The notes beneath the pieces were generated by a model, which saw only the letters and a program-made list of their open reading frames with translations, was not told the DNA's origin and ran no database searches. Positions 35,770 through 44,502 of a stretch of 64,000 nucleotides of DNA are shown here, in pieces. Every line of letters begins with the position of its first letter. Within the stretch, counting starts at the first letter, position 1. A program made the position numbers and the translations under genes. This DNA comes from an uncultured Shinella sp. (GTDB taxonomy: Bacteria; Pseudomonadota; Alphaproteobacteria; Rhizobiales; Rhizobiaceae): contig NZ_CAMLFY010000001.1 of the NCBI RefSeq assembly GCF_946479415.1, positions 1 to 64,000 of the forward strand. Reading direction: 5' to 3'.

Positions 35770-37284
35770 TTACCCGAACCAGGGCGCGGGGCGCCCGAAC
35801 GTGACGTGCACGCCCTTGAACTGGGAATATTCATCGAAGCCGTAACGGCCGAGTTCACGGCCAAGCCCGCTCTTCTTGTAGCCGCCGATCGGCAGCTCCG
35901 GCGTGCCGTCGATCACGCTGTTGATCCAGCAGCGGCCGGCACGGATGCGGCGGATGCTCTGCAACGCGTTTTCGAGATTGGTGGACCAGACGGAGGCCGA
36001 CAGGCCGAATTCCGTGGCATTGGCCATCGCCACCGCCTCGTCCGCCGTCTTGAAGGTCAGTGTCGACAGCACCGGGCCGAAAATCTCCTCGCGGGCGATC
36101 GACATATCGGGCGTGACGCCGGCAAACACCGTCGGCGCGTAGTATAGACCGGCCTCCCTGCCGACCCGCTCGCCGCCGAGCAGCAGCTTCGCGCCCGAGG
36201 CGACGCCCGCCTCAACATAGGAATGCACCTTGTCCGCATGCGCCTCGGAGATCATCGCGCCAATCTTTGTGCGCTCGTTTAGCGGATCGCCGAAGGTGAC
36301 CTTGCGCGAGATATCGAGCAGGCGCTCCATCAGCGCATCGCGGATGCTTTCCTCGACCAGCAGGCGGCTTCCGGAAATGCAGCATTGGCCGGCATTGTGG
36401 TAGACACCGTAGGCAATACCGTCGGCGGCAGCTTCGAGGTCCGCATCGGCAAAGACGATCTGCGGCCCCTTGCCGCCAAGTTCCAGACCGACACGCTTGA
36501 CGCTGCGCGCCGCGATCTCGCCGAGCTTGGTGCCGACACGCACCGAACCCGTGAAAGCAACCATGTCGATGCCGGGATCTTCCGCCAGCACCTGGCCAGC
36601 CGGATCGCCGTAGCCGGTGACGACATTGAACACGCCATCGGGAATGCCCGCCTCGCGTGCCAGTTCCGCCATGCGGATCGAGGTGCCGGAGGTGAATTCC
36701 GACGGCTTCAGCACCACCGTGCAGCCGGCACCGATCGCCCATGGCACGCGCTCGGAGGCGATGATGAAGGGGAAGTTCCACGGCGTGATGATACCGACGA
36801 CGCCGACCGGTTCGCGCAGCACGAGGCCGAGGCGGTCATCGCCGATATTGTTGTGGCTCTGGCCTTCCAGCGCGCGGGCTTGCCCGGCGGCATAGGACCA
36901 GAGGTCGGCGCAGAAGCCGATCTCGCCGCGCGCCTGGGCGATCGGCTTGCCGACCTCCAGGCTTTCGGCCAGCGCCAGCTCTTCCTGATGCACAAGGATA
37001 AGGTCCGCCACCTTGAACATCAGGCGTGAGCGCTCGGCGCCCGACATGCGCGGCCACGGGCCGGTATCGAAGGCACGACGCGCGGCGGCAATCGCCAGAC
37101 GCACGTCATCCGCCGACGCTTCCGGCCAGGTGCCGACGACTGCACCGGCATGGCCGGGGCTTACCCGATCGATCGTCCGGCCGGATGCCGCATCGACGGA
37201 CTTGCCATCGACAAGCATCTGATAGCGGGCTTTAATATTCAGCCGCGGGTCACGGGAATCGGGTGCAATGAAATTGGACAGCAA
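35770..37284 (-). CDS. NAD(P)-dependent aldehyde dehydrogenase
   Basis: About 504 residues when started at the TTG at 37284 (GGAAG upstream). An ATG at 37218 gives 482, and a GTG at 37362 is also open but its first residues look non-coding. The ALDH core is intact: ITPWNFPF, catalytic Glu268 in LELGGKGP and Cys301/302 in NAGQCCISGS (504-residue numbering). It heads the uronate operon and may oxidise a semialdehyde made in sugar-acid breakdown. The exact substrate is not evident. Confidence 0.88.
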   Translation of the reverse strand: MLSNFIAPDSRDPRLNIKARYQMLVDGKSVDAASGRTIDRVSPGHAGAVVGTWPEASADDVRLAIAAARRAFDTGPWPRMSGAERSRLMFKVADLILVHQEELALAESLEVGKPIAQARGEIGFCADLWSYAAGQARALEGQSHNNIGDDRLGLVLREPVGVVGIITPWNFPFIIASERVPWAIGAGCTVVLKPSEFTSGTSIRMAELAREAGIPDGVFNVVTGYGDPAGQVLAEDPGIDMVAFTGSVRVGTKLGEIAARSVKRVGLELGGKGPQIVFADADLEAAADGIAYGVYHNAGQCCISGSRLLVEESIRDALMERLLDISRKVTFGDPLNERTKIGAMISEAHADKVHSYVEAGVASGAKLLLGGERVGREAGLYYAPTVFAGVTPDMSIAREEIFGPVLSTLTFKTADEAVAMANATEFGLSASVWSTNLENALQSIRRIRAGRCWINSVIDGTPELPIGGYKKSGLGRELGRYGFDEYSQFKGVHVTFGRPAPWFG

Positions 37285-37368
37285 TATCGTCTTCCGGCCG
37301 GCAATAGTGCGCCAGCCCCTCCCTGTTGATCCGGTTTTCAGGCCACCGGATTTCTGTTGCACATGAAT

Positions 37369-37386
37369 TGTATGGTACTGTATGGT
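37369..37386. promoter_or_regulatory. tandem TGTATGGT repeats in the GntR/ALDH divergent region
   Basis: TGTATGGT occurs at 37369-37376 and again at 37379-37386, a 10-bp period (one helical turn). It lies between the divergent regulator and operon starts, so it is a candidate GntR-binding site. Confidence 0.4.
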
Positions 37387-37408
37387 GGCTCCAAATGGAT
37401 GTCAACGC

Positions 37409-38110
37409 ATGATGGCGGGAAAAGACGTGAACCTTGAATCCTTGAAGATCGACACGGGCGAAACCGCGGCAGCGCAGGTGGAGCGGGACCTGCGCGAATC
37501 CATCATCCGCCTGGAGCTCGCCCCCGGCATGCGGTTATCGGAACAGGAAATCGCCACCCGCATGGGCGTTTCACGCCAGCCGGTGCGCGAGGCGCTGATC
37601 GCGCTCGGCAAATCGAAGCTCGTTGATATCAGGCCGAACCGTGGCACCGTCGTGGTGCGCATCTCGGCACGGCAGATGATGGAAGCGCGTTTCGTGCGCG
37701 AGGCGATCGAAACCGCCGTCGCCCGCCGCGCCAGCGAAAGCTTCGACAGCTGGACACGGCGCAAGATCGACACGATCCTCGCCCGCCAGAAAGCGGCCCG
37801 CGACATCGACGACCACAACGCCTTCCGCCGCGAAGACGAGCAGTTTCACATCGCCATTGCCGAAGGCGCCGGCTGCGGGCTCGCCTGGAACGCCATCTCG
37901 GATATCAAGGCGCATATGGACCGGGTCTGCAACTTGCAGCTCCGCCATCCCGACTCCATGAGCCGGCTGATTTCCGAGCACGAGGCGATCATCGACGCCA
38001 TCGACACCCGCAACGCCGACACCGCCGAGGCCGCCATGCGCAGCCACCTCAACGGCATCCTCACCGACCTGCCGCAGATCGAGGCGTCCAATCCGGACCT
38101 GTTCGAGTGA
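37409..38110 (+). CDS. GntR/FadR-type (FCD) transcriptional regulator
   Basis: About 233 residues from the ATG at 37409; ATG 37382 and 37412 are alternatives. N-terminal GntR winged helix (LRESIIRLELAPGMRLSEQEIATRMGVSRQPVREAL) followed by an all-helical FCD effector domain with metal-ligand candidates (DEQFHIAIAE and SEHEAI). Divergent from the aldehyde-dehydrogenase/transporter/kdu operon, it is its probable repressor, responding to a sugar acid. Its gene is followed by a hairpin shared with terC. Confidence 0.9.
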   Translation: MMAGKDVNLESLKIDTGETAAAQVERDLRESIIRLELAPGMRLSEQEIATRMGVSRQPVREALIALGKSKLVDIRPNRGTVVVRISARQMMEARFVREAIETAVARRASESFDSWTRRKIDTILARQKAARDIDDHNAFRREDEQFHIAIAEGAGCGLAWNAISDIKAHMDRVCNLQLRHPDSMSRLISEHEAIIDAIDTRNADTAEAAMRSHLNGILTDLPQIEASNPDLFE

Positions 38111-38123
38111 CGAAAACGCAAAA

Positions 38124-38147
38124 GGCGCGCGATTGTCATCGCGCGCC
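38124..38147 (-). terminator. terminator of terC (convergent with the GntR gene)
   Basis: Ten perfect base pairs (GGCGCGCGAT / ATCGCGCGCC) with a 4-nt loop. Read on the minus strand it is followed by TTTTGCGTTTT, so it fits an intrinsic terminator for terC. It also lies 13 nt after the GntR stop. Confidence 0.7.
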
Positions 38148-38180
38148 GGAACATGCGGTTTGGGCTGAAACGAAAGACGC

Positions 38181-38792
38181 TCAGCCGGCGCCGACGTAGG
38201 GCATAACCTCGAGCACGCCGCGATAGATCATGTCGAGCGAGACATAGAGGATGATCGCGAGACCGACATAGGCGATCCAGCGGTGCTTGTTGAGCAGGTT
38301 GGCGATGAAGTTCGCCGCGATGCCCATCAGCGCGATGGAGAGCACCAGACCGATGATCAGCACGCTCGGATGCTCGCGGGCGGCACCGGCGACGGCCAGA
38401 ACGTTGTCGAGCGACATGGAGACGTCGGCGACGACGATTTGGGTCGCGGCCTGGAAGAAGGTCTTCTTCGGCGCGTCTTCGAGGCTCGCCTCTTCCGCGC
38501 TGCCATGGCCGCCGCGCAGCTCGCGCCACATCTTCCAGCAAACCCAGAGCAGCAGCAGGCCGCCGGCGAGCAGAAGGCCGATGATGGCGAGCAGGTGTAC
38601 CGCCACCGTCGCGAAGAGGATGCGCAGCACCGTTGCTGCGATGATGCCGACGAGGATCGCCTTCTTTCGCTGCGCCGGGTCGAGGCCCGCGGCGGCAAGG
38701 CCGATGACGACGGCATTGTCGCCGGCAAGAACCAGGTCGATTGCGATGACCTGTAAAAGAGCCGTCAGACCGGCTGCTGTCAGAATTTCCAT
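38181..38792 (-). CDS. TerC/YjbE family integral membrane protein
   Basis: 203 residues with about six membrane segments. The hallmark acidic motifs are present: VIAIDLVLAGDNAVVIGLA near the N terminus and VADVSMSLDNVLAVAGAA in the middle, whose Asp and Asn residues lie in the membrane. The family exports or handles metals (manganese or calcium in several systems), helping metalate secreted proteins. A short acidic cytoplasmic loop joins the halves. I start at the ATG at 38792, where the family's N terminus begins. Substrate here is unproven. Confidence 0.9.
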   Translation of the reverse strand: MEILTAAGLTALLQVIAIDLVLAGDNAVVIGLAAAGLDPAQRKKAILVGIIAATVLRILFATVAVHLLAIIGLLLAGGLLLLWVCWKMWRELRGGHGSAEEASLEDAPKKTFFQAATQIVVADVSMSLDNVLAVAGAAREHPSVLIIGLVLSIALMGIAANFIANLLNKHRWIAYVGLAIILYVSLDMIYRGVLEVMPYVGAG

Positions 38793-38907
38793 GCGTCCCA
38801 CCTTCCGATACGCGAGGCCAACGAGCCGTCCCCTGCCCGTCTGATTCCGATCAGTACCCTTTTGGATTTGCGCTTTGCAAGGCGAATACACATTTCCGTG
38901 AAAATGC

Positions 38908-38934
38908 CGATCGGCGGGACTGGCCCGCCGATCG
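38908..38934 (-). terminator. terminator of the MFS-racemase operon
   Basis: Eleven perfect base pairs (CGATCGGCGGG / CCCGCCGATCG) around a 5-nt loop, 21 nt after the racemase stop. On the minus strand it is followed by GCATTTTC. Confidence 0.6.
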
Positions 38935-38955
38935 TACGATGCATTCAAAAGGACC

Positions 38956-39633
38956 TCAGATCGCCTGCGGCATGACCCCATCGCGTTCGATCAGCGCGAA
39001 GACCCGTTCCACCGCACAGGGAATGGGCCCGAGCACCGGTTTGCCGAAGCGCGTGCGCAGCTGCTCGGCGGCCTGGCCGAGCGGGCCGCCGCCGATGATC
39101 ACGGCTTCGGCTCCATCAAGATCAATGCAATCGCGCACCGCACCGGCCAGCGCCACGGCCAGAAGACCGGCATCGGCCGCAAGGGCAAGCGGATCGCCCG
39201 CCGTACAGCGGACGCCTGCATAGAGATGACCGAGGCCGAGATCGAACGCCCTCTGATCGATGGCCTCGACGAGTTCAGGCGTCGAGGTGGCGACGGCGAA
39301 CCGGCGCCCGCCCTGCGAAGCCTCGATCATCGAGGCCTCGCAGATGCCGACAACAGGCACATTGACCTTGCGGCGAAGGTCGGCAAGGCCGGGATCGCCG
39401 AAGGCACTGACGATGATGCCCGCACAATCGCGCTCATGCGCCGTGCCGAGCTCGACCACCTGGGCGGCCGAGGCCGTCAGCTGCTCGGGCGTCGTGATCA
39501 TCGGCGGGCTGCGATCCGCCGTCACGGCCTTGACGTCGAGCCTGCCGCCGGCGGCCCTGAGGGCAATCGCCTGCATCATGTCGCTCGTGGCGAGGGAACT
39601 GTTGGGATTGATCAACAGTATATGCGGGGCCAT
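38956..39633 (-). CDS. Asp/Glu/hydantoin racemase family protein
   Basis: 225 residues. The fold has paired cysteines: one in RDCAGIIVSAFGDPGL-like context and the other in the second half (CTAGDPL/RDCIDL). The protein starts HILLINPNSS and includes PVVGICEASM, both typical of hydantoin or allantoin racemases. It interconverts D and L forms of an amino acid, hydantoin or related compound. The start lies 5 bp downstream of the MFS stop, so the transporter and racemase are made together. The next genes handle N-acylated amino acids, which makes a hydantoin or allantoin-type substrate plausible. Confidence 0.85.
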   Translation of the reverse strand: MAPHILLINPNSSLATSDMMQAIALRAAGGRLDVKAVTADRSPPMITTPEQLTASAAQVVELGTAHERDCAGIIVSAFGDPGLADLRRKVNVPVVGICEASMIEASQGGRRFAVATSTPELVEAIDQRAFDLGLGHLYAGVRCTAGDPLALAADAGLLAVALAGAVRDCIDLDGAEAVIIGGGPLGQAAEQLRTRFGKPVLGPIPCAVERVFALIERDGVMPQAI

Positions 39634-39638
39634 TTCCG

Positions 39639-41099
39639 TTATGCTCCTGCCTTCAGGGGTTCGACAGCAGGAATGCTTTCGCCCGTCCCTGCCGTATCCG
39701 CGCGCTGGGTGATGTCTTCCATCGACATGCCGTAGGTTTCCGGGCCGAGCTGGATGCAGATCGCGAAGACCGCATACATCGCGGCCGCAAGCCCGAACAC
39801 GCCGCCCATGCCATAGTGATCGAACAGGGCGCCCGAGATGGTCGGCACGAAGGAACCGGCCGCCGAGCCCGTCGCCAGGATGAAGGCGACGCCGAAGGCG
39901 CGGATGCGGGTCGGGAAGAGTTCCGGCGCATAGATCCAGATCGAGGTGTTCAGAAGAAGCACGAAGAACTGGAAGAGCGCACCGAAGAACAGCACCAGAT
40001 AGATGGTGGTGCCGAACTGCAGGATGGAAAGGGCGGCAAGGCAGGCGCAGATCGCACCGACCGTCAGCACCCGCTTGCGGGGGAAGTAGTAGCCGAACAT
40101 CGAGGCCGCGATGGCACCGAGAACGCTGCCGGACTGGATGATCATGCTGTAGAGCAGGCTGCCCTGCAGCGTGTAGCCCATCGAGACGAAGATAACAGGC
40201 ATCAGCGTGAGAACGGAGAGCTGTGCGCCGTAGCTCATCAGGATGGCGATCGAAACGGGCACGATGCGGCCGAGGAACGGCGTACGGAAGAGTTCCTTCC
40301 AAGCCCCCTTGGTGCGCGGTACGTCCTGTTCATTGTCTTTGGACAGATATTCGCGGACCACGAGATTTTTCGGCCGAAGCGAACCGGATTCCAGCACCGA
40401 AAGCACCTGGTTCGCCTCATCGATGCGCCCTTGCGAGGCAAGGAAACGCGGCGTTTCCGGCACGAAGCGGCGATAGAACACGACGAGCAACGCCGGCAAC
40501 GCGAGCGAGGCGAAGAGCCAGCGCCAGCTGTCTTCACCGGGGAAGATGCTGAAGATCATCAGGCCGTAGACGGGCGCCAGGAAGTTACCGAAACCGCCCG
40601 CGCCGACATTGACGAGGCCGGCGGCCGTTCCGCGGAATTTCGGCGAGCAGAATTCCGACAGCATGGTGACGGCGGTCGAGATTTCACCACCGACACCGAA
40701 GCCGACGATCGCACGCGCGATACACAGGAACATGAAGTCCGGTGCGAGCGCGCAAGCGGCCGAGCCAAGCGAGAACAGCAAGAGATTGAAGGTCAGCATG
40801 ACGCGGCGGCCGTAGCGGTCGCCGAGAATGCCCGAAAGCAGGCGGCCGATGGCCGCGCTGCCGAAGGTGATCGTGTTCAGGAAGCCGATATCCGTGCCGG
40901 TCAGGCCCCAATGCTCCTTGAGGAGCGGGCCGGACACGCCGATCGTGTTCTGCTCGAACGCGTCGAACAGGCAACCGATCAAGACCAGCGCGATGATCTG
41001 CTTGTGCGCGCGTGTGACCCCGATGCGGGTCAGCGCGCCCTCCAGTTGACGGATGGCCGGCGATGATTTGCCGGACTGTACCATGCCTTCTGCTGCCAT
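39639..41099 (-). CDS. MFS transporter (sugar-porter/metabolite:H+ symporter type)
   Basis: 486 residues with 12 membrane segments and typical MFS motifs: GDRYGRRVMLTFN in the 2-3 loop, GFGVGGEISTAVTMLSEFCSPKFRG in helices 4-5, and PETPRFLASQGR after helix 6. An AGGAGGAG sequence just upstream fixes the start at 41099. Co-transcribed with a racemase and divergent from an RpiR regulator, it probably imports that racemase's substrate (an organic acid or amino-acid derivative). Confidence 0.9.
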   Translation of the reverse strand: MAAEGMVQSGKSSPAIRQLEGALTRIGVTRAHKQIIALVLIGCLFDAFEQNTIGVSGPLLKEHWGLTGTDIGFLNTITFGSAAIGRLLSGILGDRYGRRVMLTFNLLLFSLGSAACALAPDFMFLCIARAIVGFGVGGEISTAVTMLSEFCSPKFRGTAAGLVNVGAGGFGNFLAPVYGLMIFSIFPGEDSWRWLFASLALPALLVVFYRRFVPETPRFLASQGRIDEANQVLSVLESGSLRPKNLVVREYLSKDNEQDVPRTKGAWKELFRTPFLGRIVPVSIAILMSYGAQLSVLTLMPVIFVSMGYTLQGSLLYSMIIQSGSVLGAIAASMFGYYFPRKRVLTVGAICACLAALSILQFGTTIYLVLFFGALFQFFVLLLNTSIWIYAPELFPTRIRAFGVAFILATGSAAGSFVPTISGALFDHYGMGGVFGLAAAMYAVFAICIQLGPETYGMSMEDITQRADTAGTGESIPAVEPLKAGA

Positions 41100-41124
41100 A
41101 GTCTCCTCCTCTTTGGCATCAGTA

Positions 41125-41169
41125 TGAAAATCAATTTTCACATAATACTATCATGAAAACAATTTTACA
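41125..41169. promoter_or_regulatory. paired palindromic operators, MFS/RpiR region
   Basis: TGAAAATCAATTTTCA (41125-41140) is a perfect palindrome with a 2-bp centre. A degenerate copy TGAAAACAATTTTACA (41154-41169) starts 29 bp later. Both lie between the divergent MFS and RpiR genes and are AT-rich islands in GC-rich DNA. Confidence 0.6.
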
Positions 41170-41251
41170 AGAATCTTTGTAGGCGCTTTTCGCAGCACGC
41201 CTTGCGAAGTGCGCCGGCTCGGTTACAACCTTGATTTATCGGGAGAAGGTG

Positions 41252-42103
41252 GTGAGCAAGATGGGATCCACGGATCGGTCGTTTCTGTTTCGCGTGCGCG
41301 ATGCGCTCGACGACCTGCATCCGGCCGAGCGGCGGCTGGGCGATTTCGTCTGCGACTTTCCGGGCGAGCTCGCCAGCTATTCCGCCTCCGAACTCGCCAA
41401 GCTCGCACAGGTCTCCAATGCGACGGTGACGCGCTTCGTGCGCCGGCTCGGCTATGAAAACTATGAGGAGGCTCGTCGCCACGCGCGCGACGAGAGGCAG
41501 ACCGGCTCGCGCCTGTTCCTCGCCGCCTCCACCGATGCGGCCGCCGAGCAATCCGTCGCCGCCCATGTCGCGCAGGGCATCACCAATCTCGAGGGCACCT
41601 TCGCCACGATCACCGACGCGCAGGTCGATGCGGTCGCCGATGCGATCCTCAAGGCTCGCAAGACCTGGGTTCTCGGCTTTCGCAGCAGCCATGCCTTCGC
41701 CGATTACCTGCAATGGCAAATGACGCAGGTGGTGGAAAACATCGTCGCCATTCCCGGCGCCGGCCAGACACTCGGCGAACATCTCGTCAGCGTCACCGGC
41801 GAGGATGTCGCCATCGTCTTCGGCCTGCGCCGCCGCGTCGCGCAGATGGAGGCCATCCTGACCGCCATCGAGAAAAGCGGCGCAAAGCTGCTCTACATCA
41901 CCGATGAAGGCGTTGCCCATCGCGCCAGCGCCGCATGGCACTTCCGCTGTCAGACGCTCGCGCCCGGCGCACTGTTCAACCACGTCTCGGTCATGGCCGT
42001 CTGCCACCTCATCACGACGCGCACCATCGAACGCGCCGGCCCCGCCGGCCGCACCCGCCTGCGTGGCATCGAGCGCTTCGGCGATACGCTCGAGGAGCTG
42101 TAA
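41252..42103 (+). CDS. RpiR/MurR-family transcriptional regulator
   Basis: About 283 residues from a GTG at 41252 (GGAGA upstream); the ATG at 41261 and a TTG at 41231 are alternatives. N-terminal HTH_6 domain (LAKLAQVSNATVTRFVRRLGYENYEE) and C-terminal SIS sugar-phosphate-type domain (TWVLGFRSSHAFADYL, DVAIVFGLRRR). Members sense phosphosugars or other metabolites. It is divergent from the MFS-racemase pair and convergent with the amidohydrolase operon, so the transporter pair is its likely target. Confidence 0.88.
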   Translation: MSKMGSTDRSFLFRVRDALDDLHPAERRLGDFVCDFPGELASYSASELAKLAQVSNATVTRFVRRLGYENYEEARRHARDERQTGSRLFLAASTDAAAEQSVAAHVAQGITNLEGTFATITDAQVDAVADAILKARKTWVLGFRSSHAFADYLQWQMTQVVENIVAIPGAGQTLGEHLVSVTGEDVAIVFGLRRRVAQMEAILTAIEKSGAKLLYITDEGVAHRASAAWHFRCQTLAPGALFNHVSVMAVCHLITTRTIERAGPAGRTRLRGIERFGDTLEEL

Positions 42104-42106
42104 ATC

Positions 42107-43267
42107 TCAGATTTGTCGAAGACGCCGGCGGACGATGGCTGCGTGAAAGCGCATGCCATGGACAAGGCCGTCGTCGTTGAAATCATAGGTAGGATTGTGC
42201 AGCGGCGCGGATTGTTTGCCGTTGCCGAGGAAGACGAAGCAGCCGGGCACGAAATCGAGGAAACGGGCAAAATCCTCCGAGCCCGTCATCGGCTCCCGGC
42301 GCACGGCGATATTGTCCGGGGGAAAGACATCAGCCGCCGCGGCAAAAGCCTCGTCCGTCAGCGCCGCATCGTTCAGCAGCGGCACGAATTCCCTGGTGTA
42401 GGTCACCTCGGCCGAGACATTGTAGGTCAGCGCCGTGCCTTCGGTGATCACCCTCATCTGCTTTTCGATTTCCGCGCTCACCTCCGGCCGGAAGCTGCGG
42501 GCGTCGCCCAGAATACGCGCCAGCCCCGGCAGCGCGTTGCGCGTGCCGTCGGTGATCAACTCGGTCACCGAGACGACGCCGATATCGGTCGGGTTCAGCC
42601 GGCGCGAGACGATCGTCTGGAGATTGGTGACCAGCGCGCAGGCCGCCACCAGCACCTCATTCGTGCCATGCGGCCGAGCCGCATGACCCCCGACGCCGCT
42701 GAGCACGATCTCGAAATTGTCCTCCGCCGACATGATGGCGCCGGGGCGGGTCTCGAAATGCCCGACAGGAAGACCCGGAAGATTGTGCATGCCATAGATC
42801 TCGTCGAACGGAAAACGCTGCAGAATGCCGTCCTCGATCATCGCCAGCGCGCCCCGGCCCCACTCCTCCGCCGGCTGAAAGACGAAACGCACCGTGCCGT
42901 CGAAGCCGCCCTCTTCGGCAAGCATTTTCGCCGCACCGAGCAGCATCGCCGTATGGCCGTCATGGCCGCAGGCATGCATGATACCGGGGTTTTGCGAGGC
43001 ATGGGCTAGGTCGCCCTGTTCGGGAATGCGCAGCGCATCCATATCGGCCCGGAGCGCGATCGAGCGATTGCCGCTGCCCCGTTTCAACGTCCCGACGACA
43101 CCCGTGCCGCCAATGCCTTCCGCAACCTCGTCGAGCCCGAATTCCCGCAGCTTCGCCGCAACGAAGGCCGATGTCTGCTTCTCCTCGAAGCCGAATTCCG
43201 GATGGGCATGGAGATGACGGCGCCAGGCGCACATGTCGGAAACAAGCTGTTCGATATCCATCGTCAT
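42107..43267 (-). CDS. M20D-family N-acyl-amino-acid amidohydrolase
   Basis: 386 residues of the M20 zinc peptidase superfamily, hippurate-hydrolase/HipO type. Zinc and catalytic motifs visible: MHACGHDGHTAMLLGAA (about 97-113) and FQPAEEWGRGAL; the dimerisation domain has GGHAARPHGTNEVLVAA. Such enzymes cleave N-acyl groups from amino acids or auxin conjugates. Its ATG at 43267 overlaps the stop of the preceding M20C gene (ATGA), so it is the third gene of the diaminopropionate-lyase operon. Confidence 0.9.
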   Translation of the reverse strand: MTMDIEQLVSDMCAWRRHLHAHPEFGFEEKQTSAFVAAKLREFGLDEVAEGIGGTGVVGTLKRGSGNRSIALRADMDALRIPEQGDLAHASQNPGIMHACGHDGHTAMLLGAAKMLAEEGGFDGTVRFVFQPAEEWGRGALAMIEDGILQRFPFDEIYGMHNLPGLPVGHFETRPGAIMSAEDNFEIVLSGVGGHAARPHGTNEVLVAACALVTNLQTIVSRRLNPTDIGVVSVTELITDGTRNALPGLARILGDARSFRPEVSAEIEKQMRVITEGTALTYNVSAEVTYTREFVPLLNDAALTDEAFAAAADVFPPDNIAVRREPMTGSEDFARFLDFVPGCFVFLGNGKQSAPLHNPTYDFNDDGLVHGMRFHAAIVRRRLRQI

Positions 43268-44502
43268 TCCCCTTCCGTCAGGCTGCGGACGACATCCAGC
43301 AGGATGTTTGCACCCGCCACGAGCGCGTCGTCGTCGGTAAATTCCCGGGGATTATGGCTGATGCCATCCCGGCTCGGCACGAAAATCATCGCGGCCGGAG
43401 CGATACGCGCGATCATCTGCGCATCATGGCCCGCCCCTGACGTCATACGCCGGCAGGAGAGGCCCCGCATTTTGGCGGCCGCCTCGATTTCCGCGACGAT
43501 ACCGGCATCGAAGGTGACTGGCTCGAAGCGCGCCAGCCGCTCGACCGAAATGGCCACGTCTTCCTCCGCCGAGAGCCTATCCAGAAAATCGGCAAGCGCT
43601 GTCTCCTCTTGCTTCAAACGCGTCTCGTCGGGATCCCGCAGATCGACTGTGAAGGTCGCGCGTGAGGGAATGACATTGATGGCATTGGGCTCGAAGGCCA
43701 TGCAACCGACCGTCGCCACCGTCGGCGTGTTCGAGGCCTTGGCACGCTCGCGCAGGAAGGTGATGACGCGGGCGGCCGCATGGCCGGCATCGCGGCGCAT
43801 GGAGATCGGCGTCGTGCCGGCATGATTGGCATCGCCTTCGATCGTCACCTTCTGCCAGGAAATGCCCTGCAGGTTTTCCACCGCGCCAAGTGCCACGCCC
43901 TCACGCTCCAGCACCGGCCCCTGCTCGATATGCAGTTCGAGATAGGCGTGCGGCTTGAGGAAACCCGGCTCCCGGTCGCCCGCATAGCCGATGCGGCGCA
44001 GTTCCGCGCCGAGCACCGATCCATCGGTTCCGACGGTCGCCAGCGCCGCCGCCACATCCAGCCCGCCGGCATAGACGAGCGAACCCATCATGTCGGGCGC
44101 ATAGCGCACGCCCTCCTCATTGGTGAAGGCGGCGACGACGATAGGCCGCGCCGGTTTGAAACCGGCCGCCTTGAGTGTCTCGATGACCTCCAGCCCCGCA
44201 AGCACACCGTAGCATCCGTCATAGATGCCGGCATTGATGACGGTGTCGATATGCGAGCCGAGCATCAGCGGCGGACGGTCCGCGATGTCCTCGGCGCTCC
44301 AGATGCCGAAGATGTTGCCGATCCGGTCGATCGCGAGCTCGAGCTCCGCCGCCTGTAGCCATGACACCAACCGGTCGCGGCCGTCGCGTTCGGCATCGGA
44401 TACGGCAAGGCGCGTCAGCCTGTTATCGCCATCCCGGCCGATGCTGCCGAGGTCCCGCAGACGGCCGAGCAGCCTGGTAGCGTCGATGAAAGAGAGCGTC
44501 AT
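43264..44502 (-). CDS. M20C-family N-carbamoyl-amino-acid/allantoate amidohydrolase
   Basis: 412 residues, the size of HyuC/AllC-type enzymes that hydrolyse N-carbamoyl-L-amino acids, allantoate or ureidoglycolate-like compounds. Metal and substrate motifs: GSHIDTVINAGIYDG, FTNEEGVRY, LELHIEQGPVLE and the late SGAGHDAQM and FVPSRDGISHNPREF. It overlaps both neighbouring genes by 4 bp. Together with the ammonia-lyase it would release ammonia from a carbamoylated diamino acid or similar compound. Confidence 0.9.
   Translation of the reverse strand: MTLSFIDATRLLGRLRDLGSIGRDGDNRLTRLAVSDAERDGRDRLVSWLQAAELELAIDRIGNIFGIWSAEDIADRPPLMLGSHIDTVINAGIYDGCYGVLAGLEVIETLKAAGFKPARPIVVAAFTNEEGVRYAPDMMGSLVYAGGLDVAAALATVGTDGSVLGAELRRIGYAGDREPGFLKPHAYLELHIEQGPVLEREGVALGAVENLQGISWQKVTIEGDANHAGTTPISMRRDAGHAAARVITFLRERAKASNTPTVATVGCMAFEPNAINVIPSRATFTVDLRDPDETRLKQEETALADFLDRLSAEEDVAISVERLARFEPVTFDAGIVAEIEAAAKMRGLSCRRMTSGAGHDAQMIARIAPAAMIFVPSRDGISHNPREFTDDDALVAGANILLDVVRSLTEGE

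Noticed and set aside
38793..38900. Manganese (yybP-ykoY) riboswitch before terC
   Set aside because: Such riboswitches occur before some terC-family genes. Small hairpins exist here, but the conserved paired loop motifs are not recognisable.
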